Source: Deltaproteobacteria bacterium (GTDB taxonomy: Bacteria > Myxococcota > UBA727 > VGSZ01). Taken from it: DNA of 64,000 nt. The notes beneath the pieces are model-generated. The model was not told the origin of the DNA and made no database searches. It saw only the letters and a program-made list of their open reading frames with translations. Where the stretch lies: assembly GCA_016177705.1 (NCBI GenBank), contig JACOUT010000004.1:434001-498000 (forward strand), read 5' to 3'. Positions 1-8,897 of this stretch are shown here, piece after piece. Each line of letters starts with the position of its first letter. Positions within the stretch are counted from its first letter, which is position 1. The position numbers were made by a program, and so were the translations under genes.

Positions 1-312
1 GCGCTCTGCGCACTCATCGCGTTGTTGCCGGCGTGCCGCGAGCCGGCGACGGAGGCCCCCGCGGCCGATCCGGCAGTCAAGTACGCCCGTCTGCTCATCG
101 ACTTCCCCTTTGGCGGTCAGCCGGTGCGCTGGTGGCGCGGCCGGCTGGCGGAGCTGTCGCCCGGCGGCGCGCACGCCGACGCCGCGCTCTACCGGCTCAC
201 CGTCGAGCGCGCGCGCAAGAACGGCCTCGTCGTCGACGAGGCCACCAACGGGGTGCGGCCGGGGCAGGAGGTCACGGTGCAGATCCTGGTGCGCCTCGGG
301 GTGCTGCAGTGA
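1..312 (+). CDS. Lipoprotein, 5' end outside window
   Basis: The reading frame is open from the first base, and its start codon lies upstream of the window. The visible N-terminus is the end of a lipoprotein signal peptide: a run of Ala/Leu ending in LLPAC, a good lipobox with the Cys at 46-48. About 90 residues follow, rich in Ala and Arg, with a C-terminal stretch ending in VTVQILVRLGVLQ. The stop overlaps the GTG of the next gene (GTGA, 309-312), so the two are probably co-translated. I do not recognise the family. It is probably a small envelope lipoprotein working with the M16-like protein that follows. Confidence 0.6.
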   Translation, partial: ALCALIALLPACREPATEAPAADPAVKYARLLIDFPFGGQPVRWWRGRLAELSPGGAHADAALYRLTVERARKNGLVVDEATNGVRPGQEVTVQILVRLGVLQ

Positions 313-1640
313 CGGCGCGGCCACGGCTCCGTCGCCACTGCGGCGAGACCGCGGCGGTGGCGTTGGCTGCGGCGGCGCTGCCCTTGGTGGTGCTGCTCGC
401 CGCAGCGCCGTCGCGCGCCGGCGGCGTGGGTGCGATCGATGCGCCGCACCCCATCGTGGAGCGCTCGCTCGACGGCACGGCGCTCGTGTTCGTGAGCCAC
501 CGCGGCGCCGCGCGCGCCGCCGTGCGCGTCGTGGTGCACGTTGGCGGCGACGACGACCCGCCGGGTCGCGCGGGCCTCGCCGACATGACCGCGCACGCGG
601 TGCTGCAGGGGACCTACGACATGCAGCACGGCGCGCTGTTTCGCCTGGCCGACCGTGCCGGTGGCGCGCTCGGCGTCGAGGTGACGCCCGACGCGACCGT
701 GTTCTCGCTCGACGTCCCGAGCGCAGGCGCGATCGAGGTGCTGGCGCCGCTTCTGAAGACGGTCACCGCGCCAGCGCTGCCCTTCGTCGACTTGGAGCGC
801 GTCCGGCTCATCGCCGGCGCCACCGACGTGGAACAGGCGCCGCTGTCGCGCGCCGGCTGGGCCGCGCGCCAGGTCGCGTTCCCGAGCGGCCATGGCGGGC
901 TCGTGCTGATCGGCAGCGCCGAGACGCGGCGCGGCGTCACCATCGACGAGGTCACGTCGTTCTACCAGCGCCACTACTTGCCTGCGCGTCTGACGGTCAT
1001 CGTCGTCGGCGACGTCGACGAGGAGGAGCTGCGTCGCACCGTCGACCGGGGACTGCACGGCGCGCCCCTGCTCGCGCCGCCGCGGGAGACGGAGCGGCGC
1101 CGCGCCAACGTGCCGAGCGAGGCGAGCGGCAAAGGTCGCCGGACGCTGGCGGTCAGCGCCGCGGTCATCGATGGAGAACCGGACGCCGGCTGCTTCGCCG
1201 CCGCCCGGGTGCTCGAGCTTCGGCTGCGTCGGCACCTCGGCCGGGGCGATGCGACCATGGAGACCCACGTCGGCTGTGACGCCGCGTTCGGACATGCGCT
1301 GGTGACGGTGGCGGCGCGCTCGTCGTCGCCGGCCGCCTCGACGCTGCCGGAGGCGGTGCGCGAGGTGCGTCGCACGGCGCGCTCGCGCAAGGTGACGGCC
1401 GGTGAACGCTCGCAGGTGGCAGCGCTGGTGGTGGACGCGCATCGCAGCGCGCTCGCGACCCCGGCCGGCCTCGCGGCGCTGTTGCTGGCGGCGGCGCGCG
1501 GTGGAACGCCGCTCGAGCAGGCTGCCGCACCGGCGCTACGCCCGCCGCGGCTCGACTGGCAGGGGGCGGCGCAGGTGCTCGCCGCCGTCGGCGACGATCG
1601 GCGCGCCGTCGAGGTCGCCTTCTCGCCCTTCACCCGCTAG
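309..1640 (+). CDS. Secreted M16 (insulinase/pitrilysin) family-like protein, catalytic motif degenerate
   Basis: A 443-residue protein with an N-terminal hydrophobic signal (about residues 13-37). The body has the layout of an M16B peptidase half: an N-terminal region with GLADMTAH at 89-96, where active members have GLAHFLEH, then a Leu/Val-rich barrel-type fold and the linker sequence SFYQRHYLPARLTVIVVGDV near residue 220. The zinc-binding HxxEH is changed to DMTAH (first His to Asp, Glu to Ala), so it should not be an active metalloprotease. In known M16B pairs one subunit is active and the other is not; no active partner is visible here and it may lie upstream. The GTG start at 309 overlaps the previous stop by translational coupling. 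Confidence 0.72.
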   Translation: MTARPRLRRHCGETAAVALAAAALPLVVLLAAAPSRAGGVGAIDAPHPIVERSLDGTALVFVSHRGAARAAVRVVVHVGGDDDPPGRAGLADMTAHAVLQGTYDMQHGALFRLADRAGGALGVEVTPDATVFSLDVPSAGAIEVLAPLLKTVTAPALPFVDLERVRLIAGATDVEQAPLSRAGWAARQVAFPSGHGGLVLIGSAETRRGVTIDEVTSFYQRHYLPARLTVIVVGDVDEEELRRTVDRGLHGAPLLAPPRETERRRANVPSEASGKGRRTLAVSAAVIDGEPDAGCFAAARVLELRLRRHLGRGDATMETHVGCDAAFGHALVTVAARSSSPAASTLPEAVREVRRTARSRKVTAGERSQVAALVVDAHRSALATPAGLAALLLAAARGGTPLEQAAAPALRPPRLDWQGAAQVLAAVGDDRRAVEVAFSPFTR

Positions 1641-1642
1641 CG

Positions 1643-2161
1643 ATGGGCTACGCTTGCTTGATGGCCGACGCCGACGTGGTCTTCTTCCGCTACAAGGACA
1701 GCCACGGCAACGACGTCATCACTAACGACCTCGCCGAGGTGCCGGTGGAGCTGCGCGGCAGCGTGGAGCTGGTCACCGCCTCGGACCCGACGCCGCGCGA
1801 GCAGGCGGCCGCGAAGAGCGCCGCGCGCACCGACGCCGCACGCTCGCTCTTCGGCACCGCGCCACAATTTCACGGGCCGTCGTTCGCGCTCGGCGGCGTG
1901 CTCGCCTTCGCGGCGGCGTACCTGGTGTTCGGCGTTCGTGGCGCACGGCGCGCGCTCCTTCGCATCGTCGTGGTAGGTGTGGCGATGGTGGCGCTCGGCG
2001 GGCTCTACTTCGGTTGGGTGCTGCGCACCGCGGGCCTCGAGGGGGGCGCGCTGGCGAGCCCGGCGGCCGCCATCGACGAGGCCCGGCGCGCGCGCCACGA
2101 GCTGGAGCAGCGCAACGACGAGGTGCGGCGCGTCGAGCAGGCGCTCGAGCGCGAACCGTGA
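1643..2161 (+). CDS. Membrane protein with DUF4124-like N-terminus
   Basis: About 172 residues. The N-terminus (VFFRYKDSHGNDVITND) resembles the short Gly/Asp-rich DUF4124 type of periplasmic domain. Two hydrophobic helices follow (about residues 78-95 and 103-123), then a charged Ala/Glu/Arg-rich tail likely to form a coiled coil. There is no classical signal peptide, so topology is uncertain. The gene begins two bases after the M16-like gene and is probably in its operon. An ATG six codons downstream (1661) is an equally reasonable start. Function is unknown. Confidence 0.6.
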   Translation: MGYACLMADADVVFFRYKDSHGNDVITNDLAEVPVELRGSVELVTASDPTPREQAAAKSAARTDAARSLFGTAPQFHGPSFALGGVLAFAAAYLVFGVRGARRALLRIVVVGVAMVALGGLYFGWVLRTAGLEGGALASPAAAIDEARRARHELEQRNDEVRRVEQALEREP

Positions 2162-2233
2162 TGGCTAGCGCCCGTCGCTGGTCGACGAGGTCTTGGCAGC
2201 CGCGCGGCGGTCGCTAGGCTCACCGTCATCGTC

Positions 2234-4171
2234 ATGCGTTCGGAGTTCCTGCCCCTCACGGCCGAGGAGTGCGTCGCGCGCTGCTGGCTGCCGCGTGCCG
2301 GCGAGCCCCTCGACCGAGCGCGCCACGGCGTCGACTTCGTGTTCGTCTCGGGCGACGCCTACGTCGACCACCCGAGCTTCGCGGTGGCGATGATCCCACG
2401 GCTGCTCGAGCACAAGGGCTTTCGCGTCGCCATTCTGGCGCAGCCGCCCTGGCAGGACGCGTCGGCCTTTCGCGCCTTCGGCAAGCCGCGCATCGCCTGG
2501 CTCGTCTCCGCCGGCAACCTCGACTCGATGCTCGACAACTACACGGCGCACAAGCGACCTCGCTCGGACGACAGCTACGCGCCGGGGGGCGAGGGCGGCT
2601 TGCGGCCCGACTACGCCACCGTGGTCTACGCGCAGCGCTGTCGCGAGGCGCACAAGGACGTGCCGCTCATCATCGGCGGCGTCGAGGCGTCGATGCGGCG
2701 GCTGGCGCACTACGACTACTGGAGCGACCAGGTGCGCCGCTCCATCGTGCTCGACGCGCGCGCCGATCTGCTCGTCTACGGCATGGGCGAGCGACCGCTG
2801 CTCGAGGTGGTCGAGCGCCTGGTGCGCGGCGAGCGCATCGAGAAGATCCGCGACGTCGCCGGTACCGCCTACGCCGTCGGCAGGAAGACGCTGCCGCACT
2901 TCACGGACGCGGCCGACCACAGCGACGAGCGGCCATGGTGGACGCGGCCGCCACCCGCGCGCGTCGCCGCGCTGCCGAGCTACGACGAGCTGCGCGGCGA
3001 CGACGTCGACAGCAAGCGCCGCTTCGCGTTCGCGCAAGGGATCTTCCATCGCGAGCAGAACCCCGACAGCTCGCCCATCCTCTACCAGCGCCACGGTGAC
3101 TTCACCGTCGTCGTCAATCCGCCGCAGCAGCCCCTCTCGACCGCCGAGCTGGACGCCCTGTGGGAGCTGCCCTTCGTTCGCGCGCCGCACCCTCGCTATG
3201 GCGATCGCGCCATCCCCGCCTTCGAGATGGTCAAGGCCTCGATCACCATCATGCGAGGCTGCTTTGGCGGCTGCACCTTCTGCGCCATCACCGAGCACCA
3301 GGGCAAGCGCATCCAGTCGCGCTCCGAGGCGTCGGTGCTGCGAGAAGTGCGCGAGTTGGCGCGCGCGCCCGGCTTCAGCGGCGTGCTCAGCGACCTCGGG
3401 GGACCGACCGCCAACATGTACCGCATGCGGTGCACGAGCCCGGCGGCAGAGCGGGTCTGTCGCCGCCCGTCGTGCGTGCAGCCGACCTTGTGCGCGCAGC
3501 TCGACACGAACCAGGCGCCGCTGGTGCAGTTGCTACGCAAGGTGCGCGCGGCGCCGCGTGTGAAGAAGGTGCTGGTGGCCTCGGGCGTGCGCATGGACCT
3601 CGCCGTGCGCGACCCGCACTACCTCGACGAGCTGGCGGCGCACCACGTCGGCGGCCACCTCAAGGTGGCGCCCGAGCACGTCGACGCGGCCACGCTGCGG
3701 CTGATGAAGAAGCCGGGCATCGACGTGTACCTGCAGTTCGCCGAGCGCTTCGCGCAGGCGTCCGAGCGGGCCGGCAAGGAGCAGTACCTGGTGCCGTACT
3801 TCGTCTCATCGCACCCGGGCTGCGACGTCGATGGTGCGATCGAGCTGGCGCTGTTCCTCAAACAGCACCGGCTGCGCCCGCAGCAGGTGCAGGACTTCAT
3901 CCCGACGCCGAGCACGCCGGCGACGTGCATGTGGTGGACCGGCCTCGACCCCGCGACCATGAAGCCCGTGTTCGCCGAGAAGAAGCAGCGCGGCAAGCGC
4001 AAGCAGAAGGCGCTCCTGCAGTACTGGCTGCCCGACAACGCGCCGCTCGTGCGCGAGGCGCTACGCGAGGCCGGGCGCGCCGACCTGATCGGCCACGGCG
4101 CGCAGGCGCTGGTCGCCGGCTGGGACCGCGTCGAGGCGGACCGAGGGCCGCGACGCAAGCGTCGGCGTTGA
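2234..4171 (+). CDS. ygiQ: YgiQ family radical SAM protein (UPF0313)
   Basis: A 645-residue protein, a usual length for the YgiQ family. The N-terminal half has the family signatures FVSGDAYVDHPSF and VPLIIGGVEASMRRLAHYDYW. The radical-SAM motif MRGCFGGCTFCAI (CxxxCxxC, near residue 340) binds the [4Fe-4S] cluster that cleaves S-adenosylmethionine. After it come SDLGGPTANMY, a Cys-rich stretch (CRRPSCVQPTLC) and the conserved VQDFIPTPSTPATCMWWTGLDP. The C-terminus is basic, as in relatives. The cellular substrate of YgiQ is not established. The gene starts 72 bases after the preceding one with no strong Shine-Dalgarno, and appears to stand alone. Confidence 0.95.
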   Translation: MRSEFLPLTAEECVARCWLPRAGEPLDRARHGVDFVFVSGDAYVDHPSFAVAMIPRLLEHKGFRVAILAQPPWQDASAFRAFGKPRIAWLVSAGNLDSMLDNYTAHKRPRSDDSYAPGGEGGLRPDYATVVYAQRCREAHKDVPLIIGGVEASMRRLAHYDYWSDQVRRSIVLDARADLLVYGMGERPLLEVVERLVRGERIEKIRDVAGTAYAVGRKTLPHFTDAADHSDERPWWTRPPPARVAALPSYDELRGDDVDSKRRFAFAQGIFHREQNPDSSPILYQRHGDFTVVVNPPQQPLSTAELDALWELPFVRAPHPRYGDRAIPAFEMVKASITIMRGCFGGCTFCAITEHQGKRIQSRSEASVLREVRELARAPGFSGVLSDLGGPTANMYRMRCTSPAAERVCRRPSCVQPTLCAQLDTNQAPLVQLLRKVRAAPRVKKVLVASGVRMDLAVRDPHYLDELAAHHVGGHLKVAPEHVDAATLRLMKKPGIDVYLQFAERFAQASERAGKEQYLVPYFVSSHPGCDVDGAIELALFLKQHRLRPQQVQDFIPTPSTPATCMWWTGLDPATMKPVFAEKKQRGKRKQKALLQYWLPDNAPLVREALREAGRADLIGHGAQALVAGWDRVEADRGPRRKRRR

Positions 4172-4253
4172 ACGCCGCACGACCGGCGGCCGACGGACGC
4201 TCGACCGATACCGCTGCGAAAACGTGCGCCGCGCGCAGGGCGATACTGTCGAC

Positions 4254-4829
4254 GTGTTGGTGCTGCTGCTGGCCCTGCCCGCCGTCCACCTCGGCCCGCC
4301 CGACGCCGCGCTCTTGGCGCGCGGTGACGTCGTGCTGCAATTCGCCGAGGCGCCCGGCAGCGCGTTCCCGGTCGCGACCGCGCACGTCATCGTCGACGCG
4401 CCACCTGCACGGGTGTGGTCGATCGTGTCCGACTGCGAGCGCACCGGCGAGTTCATGCCCGACGTGCACAGCACCGGCGTGGTGCCCGAGGGCACGGGCA
4501 CGTCGCGCTGCGCCGTCGTCGTCGACATGCCGTTTCCGCTGCGCGACCTGGCGAGCGTGACGCGCGCCGTGCTGGAGGTGACGCCGGGGGTGCGCTGGCA
4601 GCGGAGCTGGCGCCTCATCGAAGGCGACTTCACCGTCAACGAGGGCTTCTGGCGCGTCGAGCCGACGGCGGACGGGCGCACGCTCGCCACCTACCACATC
4701 GACGTGCGCCCCAAGGTGCCGCTGCCCGCGTGGCTGGTCGGGCTCATCCAGCGCGCCAAGCTGCCGGAGATGATGCACCGGCTGCGCCAGGTGGCACGCG
4801 CCAGCGAGCTCATGGTCGAGCAGCGCTGA
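4254..4829 (+). CDS. Secreted SRPBCC/START-like (polyketide cyclase type) protein
   Basis: About 191 residues from the GTG at 4254: a hydrophobic signal-like N-terminus, then an SRPBCC ligand-binding fold. Typical elements are HVIVDAPPARVWSIVSDCE near the start, the central EFMPDVHSTGVV, and an amphipathic C-terminal helix (LPEMMHRLRQVARASEL). These folds bind hydrophobic ligands in a deep cavity; nothing visible identifies the ligand. A GTG at 4224 would add ten residues, but the signal-like N-terminus favours 4254. The last 20 bases overlap the 3' end of the convergent CapA-like gene. Confidence 0.75.
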   Translation: MLVLLLALPAVHLGPPDAALLARGDVVLQFAEAPGSAFPVATAHVIVDAPPARVWSIVSDCERTGEFMPDVHSTGVVPEGTGTSRCAVVVDMPFPLRDLASVTRAVLEVTPGVRWQRSWRLIEGDFTVNEGFWRVEPTADGRTLATYHIDVRPKVPLPAWLVGLIQRAKLPEMMHRLRQVARASELMVEQR

Positions 4830-6423
4830 GCGCATTGGCGGCAACGTCCGTCGTCGCGGGCCACCGCCCGATGGCGTCGAACAGTGCGTCGCCGAGATCC
4901 TCCTGCGACAGCGCCCGCACCGAGGAGACGGCGGCGAGCGTGTCGTCCAGCGCCGGGCGTCCGTCCTTGCCGAGGCGCAGCGGCAGCAAGCGCGCAGCAA
5001 CGAGCGCGCCGTCCGCCGCGAGCTCGGCCTCGAGGATCACGCTCTCGCCGCCCGGGCCGCGTACATCGAAGGTCTTGTACGAGGAGAAGTTGCCGAGCGA
5101 GTACGCGATCAGGCGGCCGCGATAGCGCTCCATGGCGCGCAGCACGTGCGGCCCGTGGCCGAGCACCAGGTCAGCGCCGGCGTCGACCACCGCGTGCGCG
5201 AAGGCGTACACGTCGCCACGCGGCTCGCCGTAGAGCTCCTCGGGGGCCTTGGGTAGGTGGCGCGCCTCGGGCCCCTCGGCGCCCGCGTGGAACGACACCA
5301 CGACGACGTCATGGGTGCGCGCCAGCCAGGCCACCGCGCGCCGGGCGAGCTCGAGGTCGCGCACGTCGAGCGCCCCCTGGTAGGGGGCGAACGCGACCAC
5401 CGCGACCTGCACACCCCCGACGGACAGCTCGGCGACGTGCCCGGCGCCCGCCGGCGCGATGCCGGCGTCGTGAAGCGCCGCGGTCGTGGTCAGCATGCCG
5501 CGCGTGCCGAAGTCGGTCGCGTGGTTGTTCTCCACGCTGAGCACGTCGAAGCCGGCCGCGGCCAGCGTGGGCGCGAACGAGGTCGGCGCGCGAAAGGTGT
5601 GGCACTGCTCGGGCAAGCCCGAGTGCTCGCACTTGTCGCTCTCGCCCTGGTCGTGGAGCGAGGTCTCGAGGTTGCCGAAGGCGAGGTCGGCGGCGCGCAG
5701 CACGGGAGCGACGTCGTCGAGAAAGCCGCGGCCGTCGTTGGGCGGCACCACGGCGCGCGGGCGCGCGTTGCCGCGGCCGAGGTGGAGGTCGCCGACGGCG
5801 GCGATGCGCAGCGCCGCGTGCGGTGCGCCGTCCGACGCCGCGCTCTCGAGCGCCATCGGCGTCGGCGGCAGCGCGCGCAGCGTCGCGAGCCGCGCGCGGC
5901 GAAGGCCGGCGCCGAACGCCTCGGTGCGCCGATCGCGCAGCTCGAGCGAGAGCGCGTCGAGGCGCGCGAAGGCAGCCCAGGCACCGTCGACGTCACCGGC
6001 GTCGAGCGCCGCACGCCCTCGCTGCCACTGGATCTTCATGCATCGCTCGTCGGCAAGGCCGCGCGCGCAGGGCCGCGGGCGATAGACGTCGAGCTGCGCG
6101 GCTGGTGCGACGCTCGGAGGCGACGGCTCCTGGTGCGAGGCACCGGCGCTCGCCGCCTGCTGCTCGTCGAGCGGCCGGCAACGCGCGTCGAGTAGCGCGT
6201 TCGCGGCGCGCCCTACGCCGCGCGCGGTGGCGACGTTGGTGAACGACGCCGTCCGACGCCCGAGCAGGAGCTTCTCGCCGGCCGCGACGTCGACCCAGGC
6301 GCCGGCGATGAACACCTTGACCGGCGCCACCAGCCGACATCGCGCCGGCTCCGCGGCGGCCTCGGCGGCCCAGAGCAGCGCCAGCACGACGGCGAGCGCT
6401 TGGGATCGCACGTCGCCGCCCAT
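4810..6423 (-). CDS. CapA family metallophosphatase-fold protein, secreted
   Basis: From the ATG at 6423 the product has a signal peptide (MGGDVRSQALAVVLALL), a roughly 170-residue N-terminal region with paired Cys, and a CapA/PgsA domain. CapA landmarks are IAAVGDLHLGRG, AFGNLETSL, SVENNHATDFG, VVVSFHAGAEG, VLGHGPHVLRAMERY and YSLGNFSSYKTF. The family is linked to poly-gamma-glutamate synthesis, but many members stand alone; there are no capBC genes nearby, so the function is open. Translation could also begin at a TTG at 6444, but that overlaps the end of the upstream gene. With the ATG the gap to the Gly-rich protein gene is five bases, pointing to one operon. Confidence 0.88.
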   Translation of the reverse strand: MGGDVRSQALAVVLALLWAAEAAAEPARCRLVAPVKVFIAGAWVDVAAGEKLLLGRRTASFTNVATARGVGRAANALLDARCRPLDEQQAASAGASHQEPSPPSVAPAAQLDVYRPRPCARGLADERCMKIQWQRGRAALDAGDVDGAWAAFARLDALSLELRDRRTEAFGAGLRRARLATLRALPPTPMALESAASDGAPHAALRIAAVGDLHLGRGNARPRAVVPPNDGRGFLDDVAPVLRAADLAFGNLETSLHDQGESDKCEHSGLPEQCHTFRAPTSFAPTLAAAGFDVLSVENNHATDFGTRGMLTTTAALHDAGIAPAGAGHVAELSVGGVQVAVVAFAPYQGALDVRDLELARRAVAWLARTHDVVVVSFHAGAEGPEARHLPKAPEELYGEPRGDVYAFAHAVVDAGADLVLGHGPHVLRAMERYRGRLIAYSLGNFSSYKTFDVRGPGGESVILEAELAADGALVAARLLPLRLGKDGRPALDDTLAAVSSVRALSQEDLGDALFDAIGRWPATTDVAANALSAARP

Positions 6424-6428
6424 CGCCG

Positions 6429-8018
6429 TCAGGGCGCCACGCAAACTGCGGTGGGGCTGATGACCGCGCCCGCGTCGACGCCCGTGCAGTCGCGGCTCTT
6501 GAGCAGCACCCGTCCGACGCCGCCGCCGCCGCCGCCGGCACCGTTCGCACCGCTCGCGGTTCCCGGCAAGCCGGCCGCGAAGATGCCGGCGCCGCCCGCA
6601 CCGCCCGCGACGTCGCCGCCGCCGCCGCTGCCGCCCGACGCGCGGGTCGCCGTGATCCTCGCGCCGTCGTCGCCCGGATCGCTGGTACCGCCGACGTCGC
6701 CTCTGCCGGCCGCGCCGCCGCCGCCGTTGGCGGTCGCGCCGCCGCCGGCGGCGATGACGAGCGCGTCCGCCTCGAGCAGCACGTAGCCGCCCGAGCCGCC
6801 GCCGCCGCCACCACCCTCGTCACCGCCGCCCGCGCCGCCGCCGCCGGGGCTCGCGAGGAACCCGCCCGCGCCGACCACGAGCGTGCGCGACACCGAGAGC
6901 TGGATGGCGCCACCGCCGCCGCCGCCGGCGCCACCCGGCAACCCGTCGCCGTTGCCGCCCTTGCCGCCCGCGCAGCCGCCGCGCCGCAGGTCGAATGCGC
7001 CTCCCGTGATGGCGATGCCCGCGGCGCCCGCCGAACCCTGCGCCGCACCGCCGGCGCCGCCCGTTCCGGCGAACGCGCCGCCGCCCGCGCCGCCGGCACC
7101 CGAGCTGGCGTTGCCGCCGTTGCCGCCCTTGGCGTTGCCGCAGGTGGTCGCGTCGCGCGCGCCGGCGCCCGACGCCGTGCCGACGGCAGCGACGTCGACC
7201 ACGCCGGCGATCGACGCGTCGCCAAACACGACCCAGCTCACCGCAGCCGCGCCCGTGTGGTGGAGCGATCCGCCGATGTCCACGTCGAGCGCGCGCATCG
7301 CCACGATCAACGAGCCGTCGGCGTTGATCGACAACGCTCCGGCAGCGAAGCCCGTAACGCAGCCGGCCCCCGCGGTGAAGTTGCCGCTATCGGTATCGAA
7401 GGTGGCGTTGCAGCCGGTCGGCACCCAGAGGCGGCCTGCCGGCACCAGGTTGCTCGGCAGCCCGCTCGGCGTGAAGCGGAAGTCTGGGAAGCAGTCGCTC
7501 GGCTGGCCGACGCAGCGGAAGCCCGCCTCGACGCGGCACGAGCTCGAGCAGCCGTCGCCGCTCGTGGCGGCGCCGTCGTCGCATTGCTCGGCCCCGAGCA
7601 CCAGGCCGTTCCCGCAGACCTCACCTTCACCCTCGCCTTCGCCTTCACCCTCGCCTTCTCCCTCACCTTCGCCTTCACCCTCGCCTTCGCCTTCGCCCTC
7701 GCCTTCGCCTTCACCCTCACCTTCTCCCTCGCCCTCGCCTTCTCCCTCGCCCTCGCCTTCTCCCTCGCCTTCGCCTTCACCCTCTCCTTCGCCTTCACCC
7801 TCTCCTTCGCCTTCACCCTCTCCTTCGCCTTCACCCTCGCCGGGAACGGCAGCGCCGCAGATCCCCTCCCTGCACACCTTGCCGCCGGCGCAGTCCTCGT
7901 CCTCGACGCAGGTGAAGCTCAGGCCGGCCGGGAGCGCGCACAGGCAGGCGTCTCCCGCGGCGAGCCCGGAAAGAGCCAGCACCACGACCCGCACCGCAGC
8001 GCGCGTCGATCCGATCAT
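6429..8018 (-). CDS. Secreted Gly-rich protein with (Gly-Glu)n linker and Myxococcus Cys-rich repeat
   Basis: A 529-residue secreted protein. In order: a signal peptide ([19 protein letters not shown]), a Cys-rich head with [18 protein letters not shown], a linker of nearly forty Gly-Glu dipeptides, a myxobacterial disulfide repeat (CGNG...EQCDDG...GDGCSSSC), then a region of about 350 residues dominated by Gly/Ala runs interleaved with short beta-type motifs. The pattern is typical of Myxococcota surface proteins. The Gly-rich part may be a fibrous or parallel-beta structure. The ATG at 8018 has an upstream AGGAAGGG on the coding strand; an in-frame upstream extension to 8174 lacks a signal peptide. 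The CapA-like gene follows five bases after its stop. Function is unknown. Confidence 0.82.
   Translation of the reverse strand: MIGSTRAAVRVVVLALSGLAAGDACLCALPAGLSFTCVEDEDCAGGKVCREGICGAAVPGEGEGEGEGEGEGEGEGEGEGEGEGEGEGEGEGEGEGEGEGEGEGEGEGEGEGEGEGEGEGEGEGEGEGEGEGEVCGNGLVLGAEQCDDGAATSGDGCSSSCRVEAGFRCVGQPSDCFPDFRFTPSGLPSNLVPAGRLWVPTGCNATFDTDSGNFTAGAGCVTGFAAGALSINADGSLIVAMRALDVDIGGSLHHTGAAAVSWVVFGDASIAGVVDVAAVGTASGAGARDATTCGNAKGGNGGNASSGAGGAGGGAFAGTGGAGGAAQGSAGAAGIAITGGAFDLRRGGCAGGKGGNGDGLPGGAGGGGGGAIQLSVSRTLVVGAGGFLASPGGGGAGGGDEGGGGGGGSGGYVLLEADALVIAAGGGATANGGGGAAGRGDVGGTSDPGDDGARITATRASGGSGGGGDVAGGAGGAGIFAAGLPGTASGANGAGGGGGGVGRVLLKSRDCTGVDAGAVISPTAVCVAP
7620..7845 (-). repeat. Hexanucleotide-type tract encoding (Gly-Glu)n
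   Basis: About 37-38 tandem copies of a 6-bp unit reading GG(C/T)GA(A/G) on the minus strand, encoding Gly-Glu. Copies differ at synonymous third positions, which shows selection or age rather than very recent expansion. It forms a flexible acidic linker in the secreted protein at 6429-8018 and could change length by slippage. Confidence 0.95.
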
Positions 8019-8130
8019 GCCGGCGAGCCCTTCCTCGACATCACCTGCAAGGATACGCCCGGCCGAGGCCACCGGCGAATCGGCGTCGTCGGTGGCCCGG
8101 ATCGGCTGGTTGCCGTCGTCGCACGCGGTC

Positions 8131-8364
8131 ATGCTCGGCGGACCAGCCGCCATCGTCGTGGCCGCGATCGCCAACCTGATCGCCGCGGAGCGGCGCTTCC
8201 GCGCCGAGTGCGCCGAGCTCGGCCTGACGCCGCGCGCGCGGCGGGGATTCCGGCGAGCGCTCGACCGCGCCCTGCGTATGCAAGGGCTCGCCGGGTTGTC
8301 GAAGGAAGAGAGCGCCGCGCGGCTGGCGCAGGCGATCGCCGTGGACGTCGCGGTGGTCGACTGA
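8131..8364 (+). CDS. Small hypothetical protein
   Basis: A 77-residue frame starting [23 protein letters not shown], with a short hydrophobic N-terminus followed by a basic, helical, Leu/Ala-rich tail. It lies between two divergently oriented minus-strand genes and is the only sensible frame in this interval. There is no clear Shine-Dalgarno and no recognisable family, so it may be a small membrane-associated protein or a chance frame in G+C-rich DNA. Confidence 0.35.
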   Translation: MLGGPAAIVVAAIANLIAAERRFRAECAELGLTPRARRGFRRALDRALRMQGLAGLSKEESAARLAQAIAVDVAVVD

Positions 8365-8412
8365 GCTCTCGAGCACCTGGCGCGGCCGGCCCGCGCCGAG
8401 CAAACACCCGCG

Positions 8413-8811
8413 TCAGAGCGCGAACGCGACGGCGGTCACCAGCGCCAGCGCGGGGAGGACGGCGGCGCCGGCGCCGAGCCCCGCGAGCCACATGGCCCGT
8501 CGAGAGTGCCAGCGGAGCGCGCGCGCGCACAACGCGCCCGCGGCCACGCCGAGCAGGGACGCCAAGACACCGACCGCGAGCCCCGCCACGATGAGCAGCC
8601 CGGCGTACTCATCGTGGGTTGCTGCCGCTGCGTACGCCGCGATGCCAAGCGCGGTCGGCAGCAGGAACGCCAGGGCGCCGGCGACGAGGGCCACCGGGAC
8701 AAAACCCCATGGGCCGATGCCGGGCGCGCGCTCGCGCGACACGCGCCGCTGCTGCAAGGGTGCCGCCGGGCTCGCGGGGGTAGTGACGATGGACGGCTCG
8801 TGGTGGCGCAC
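8413..8811 (-). CDS. Small integral membrane protein, unknown function
   Basis: About 132 residues from a GTG at 8811. The first 30 residues are polar and Arg/Pro-rich. Three hydrophobic segments follow: around [34 protein letters not shown] and [18 protein letters not shown]. This resembles the small DUF4190-like membrane proteins of bacteria, but the match is too weak to name. It lies 86 bases downstream of the kinase gene on the same strand, and could be its last co-transcribed gene. Confidence 0.6.
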   Translation of the reverse strand: MRHHEPSIVTTPASPAAPLQQRRVSRERAPGIGPWGFVPVALVAGALAFLLPTALGIAAYAAAATHDEYAGLLIVAGLAVGVLASLLGVAAGALCARALRWHSRRAMWLAGLGAGAAVLPALALVTAVAFAL

Positions 8812-8897
8812 CGGTGGCTGAACGCGGCGCCGGTACAGCCGATTCCCGCCCCCAGCCCGTCCCCGTTTTCACCAGCCACGTGCACCACCGATCCTGG

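Noticed and set aside
7620..7845. CRISPR-like repeated tract
   Set aside because: The repeat is a 6-bp coding unit without spacers.
6883..8594. Long plus-strand open frames rich in Pro-Ser or Pro-Ala opposite the Gly-rich gene
   Set aside because: They are the complement of the (Gly-Glu)n and Gly-rich coding sequence. The minus strand has the signal peptide, Cys motifs and a proper start.
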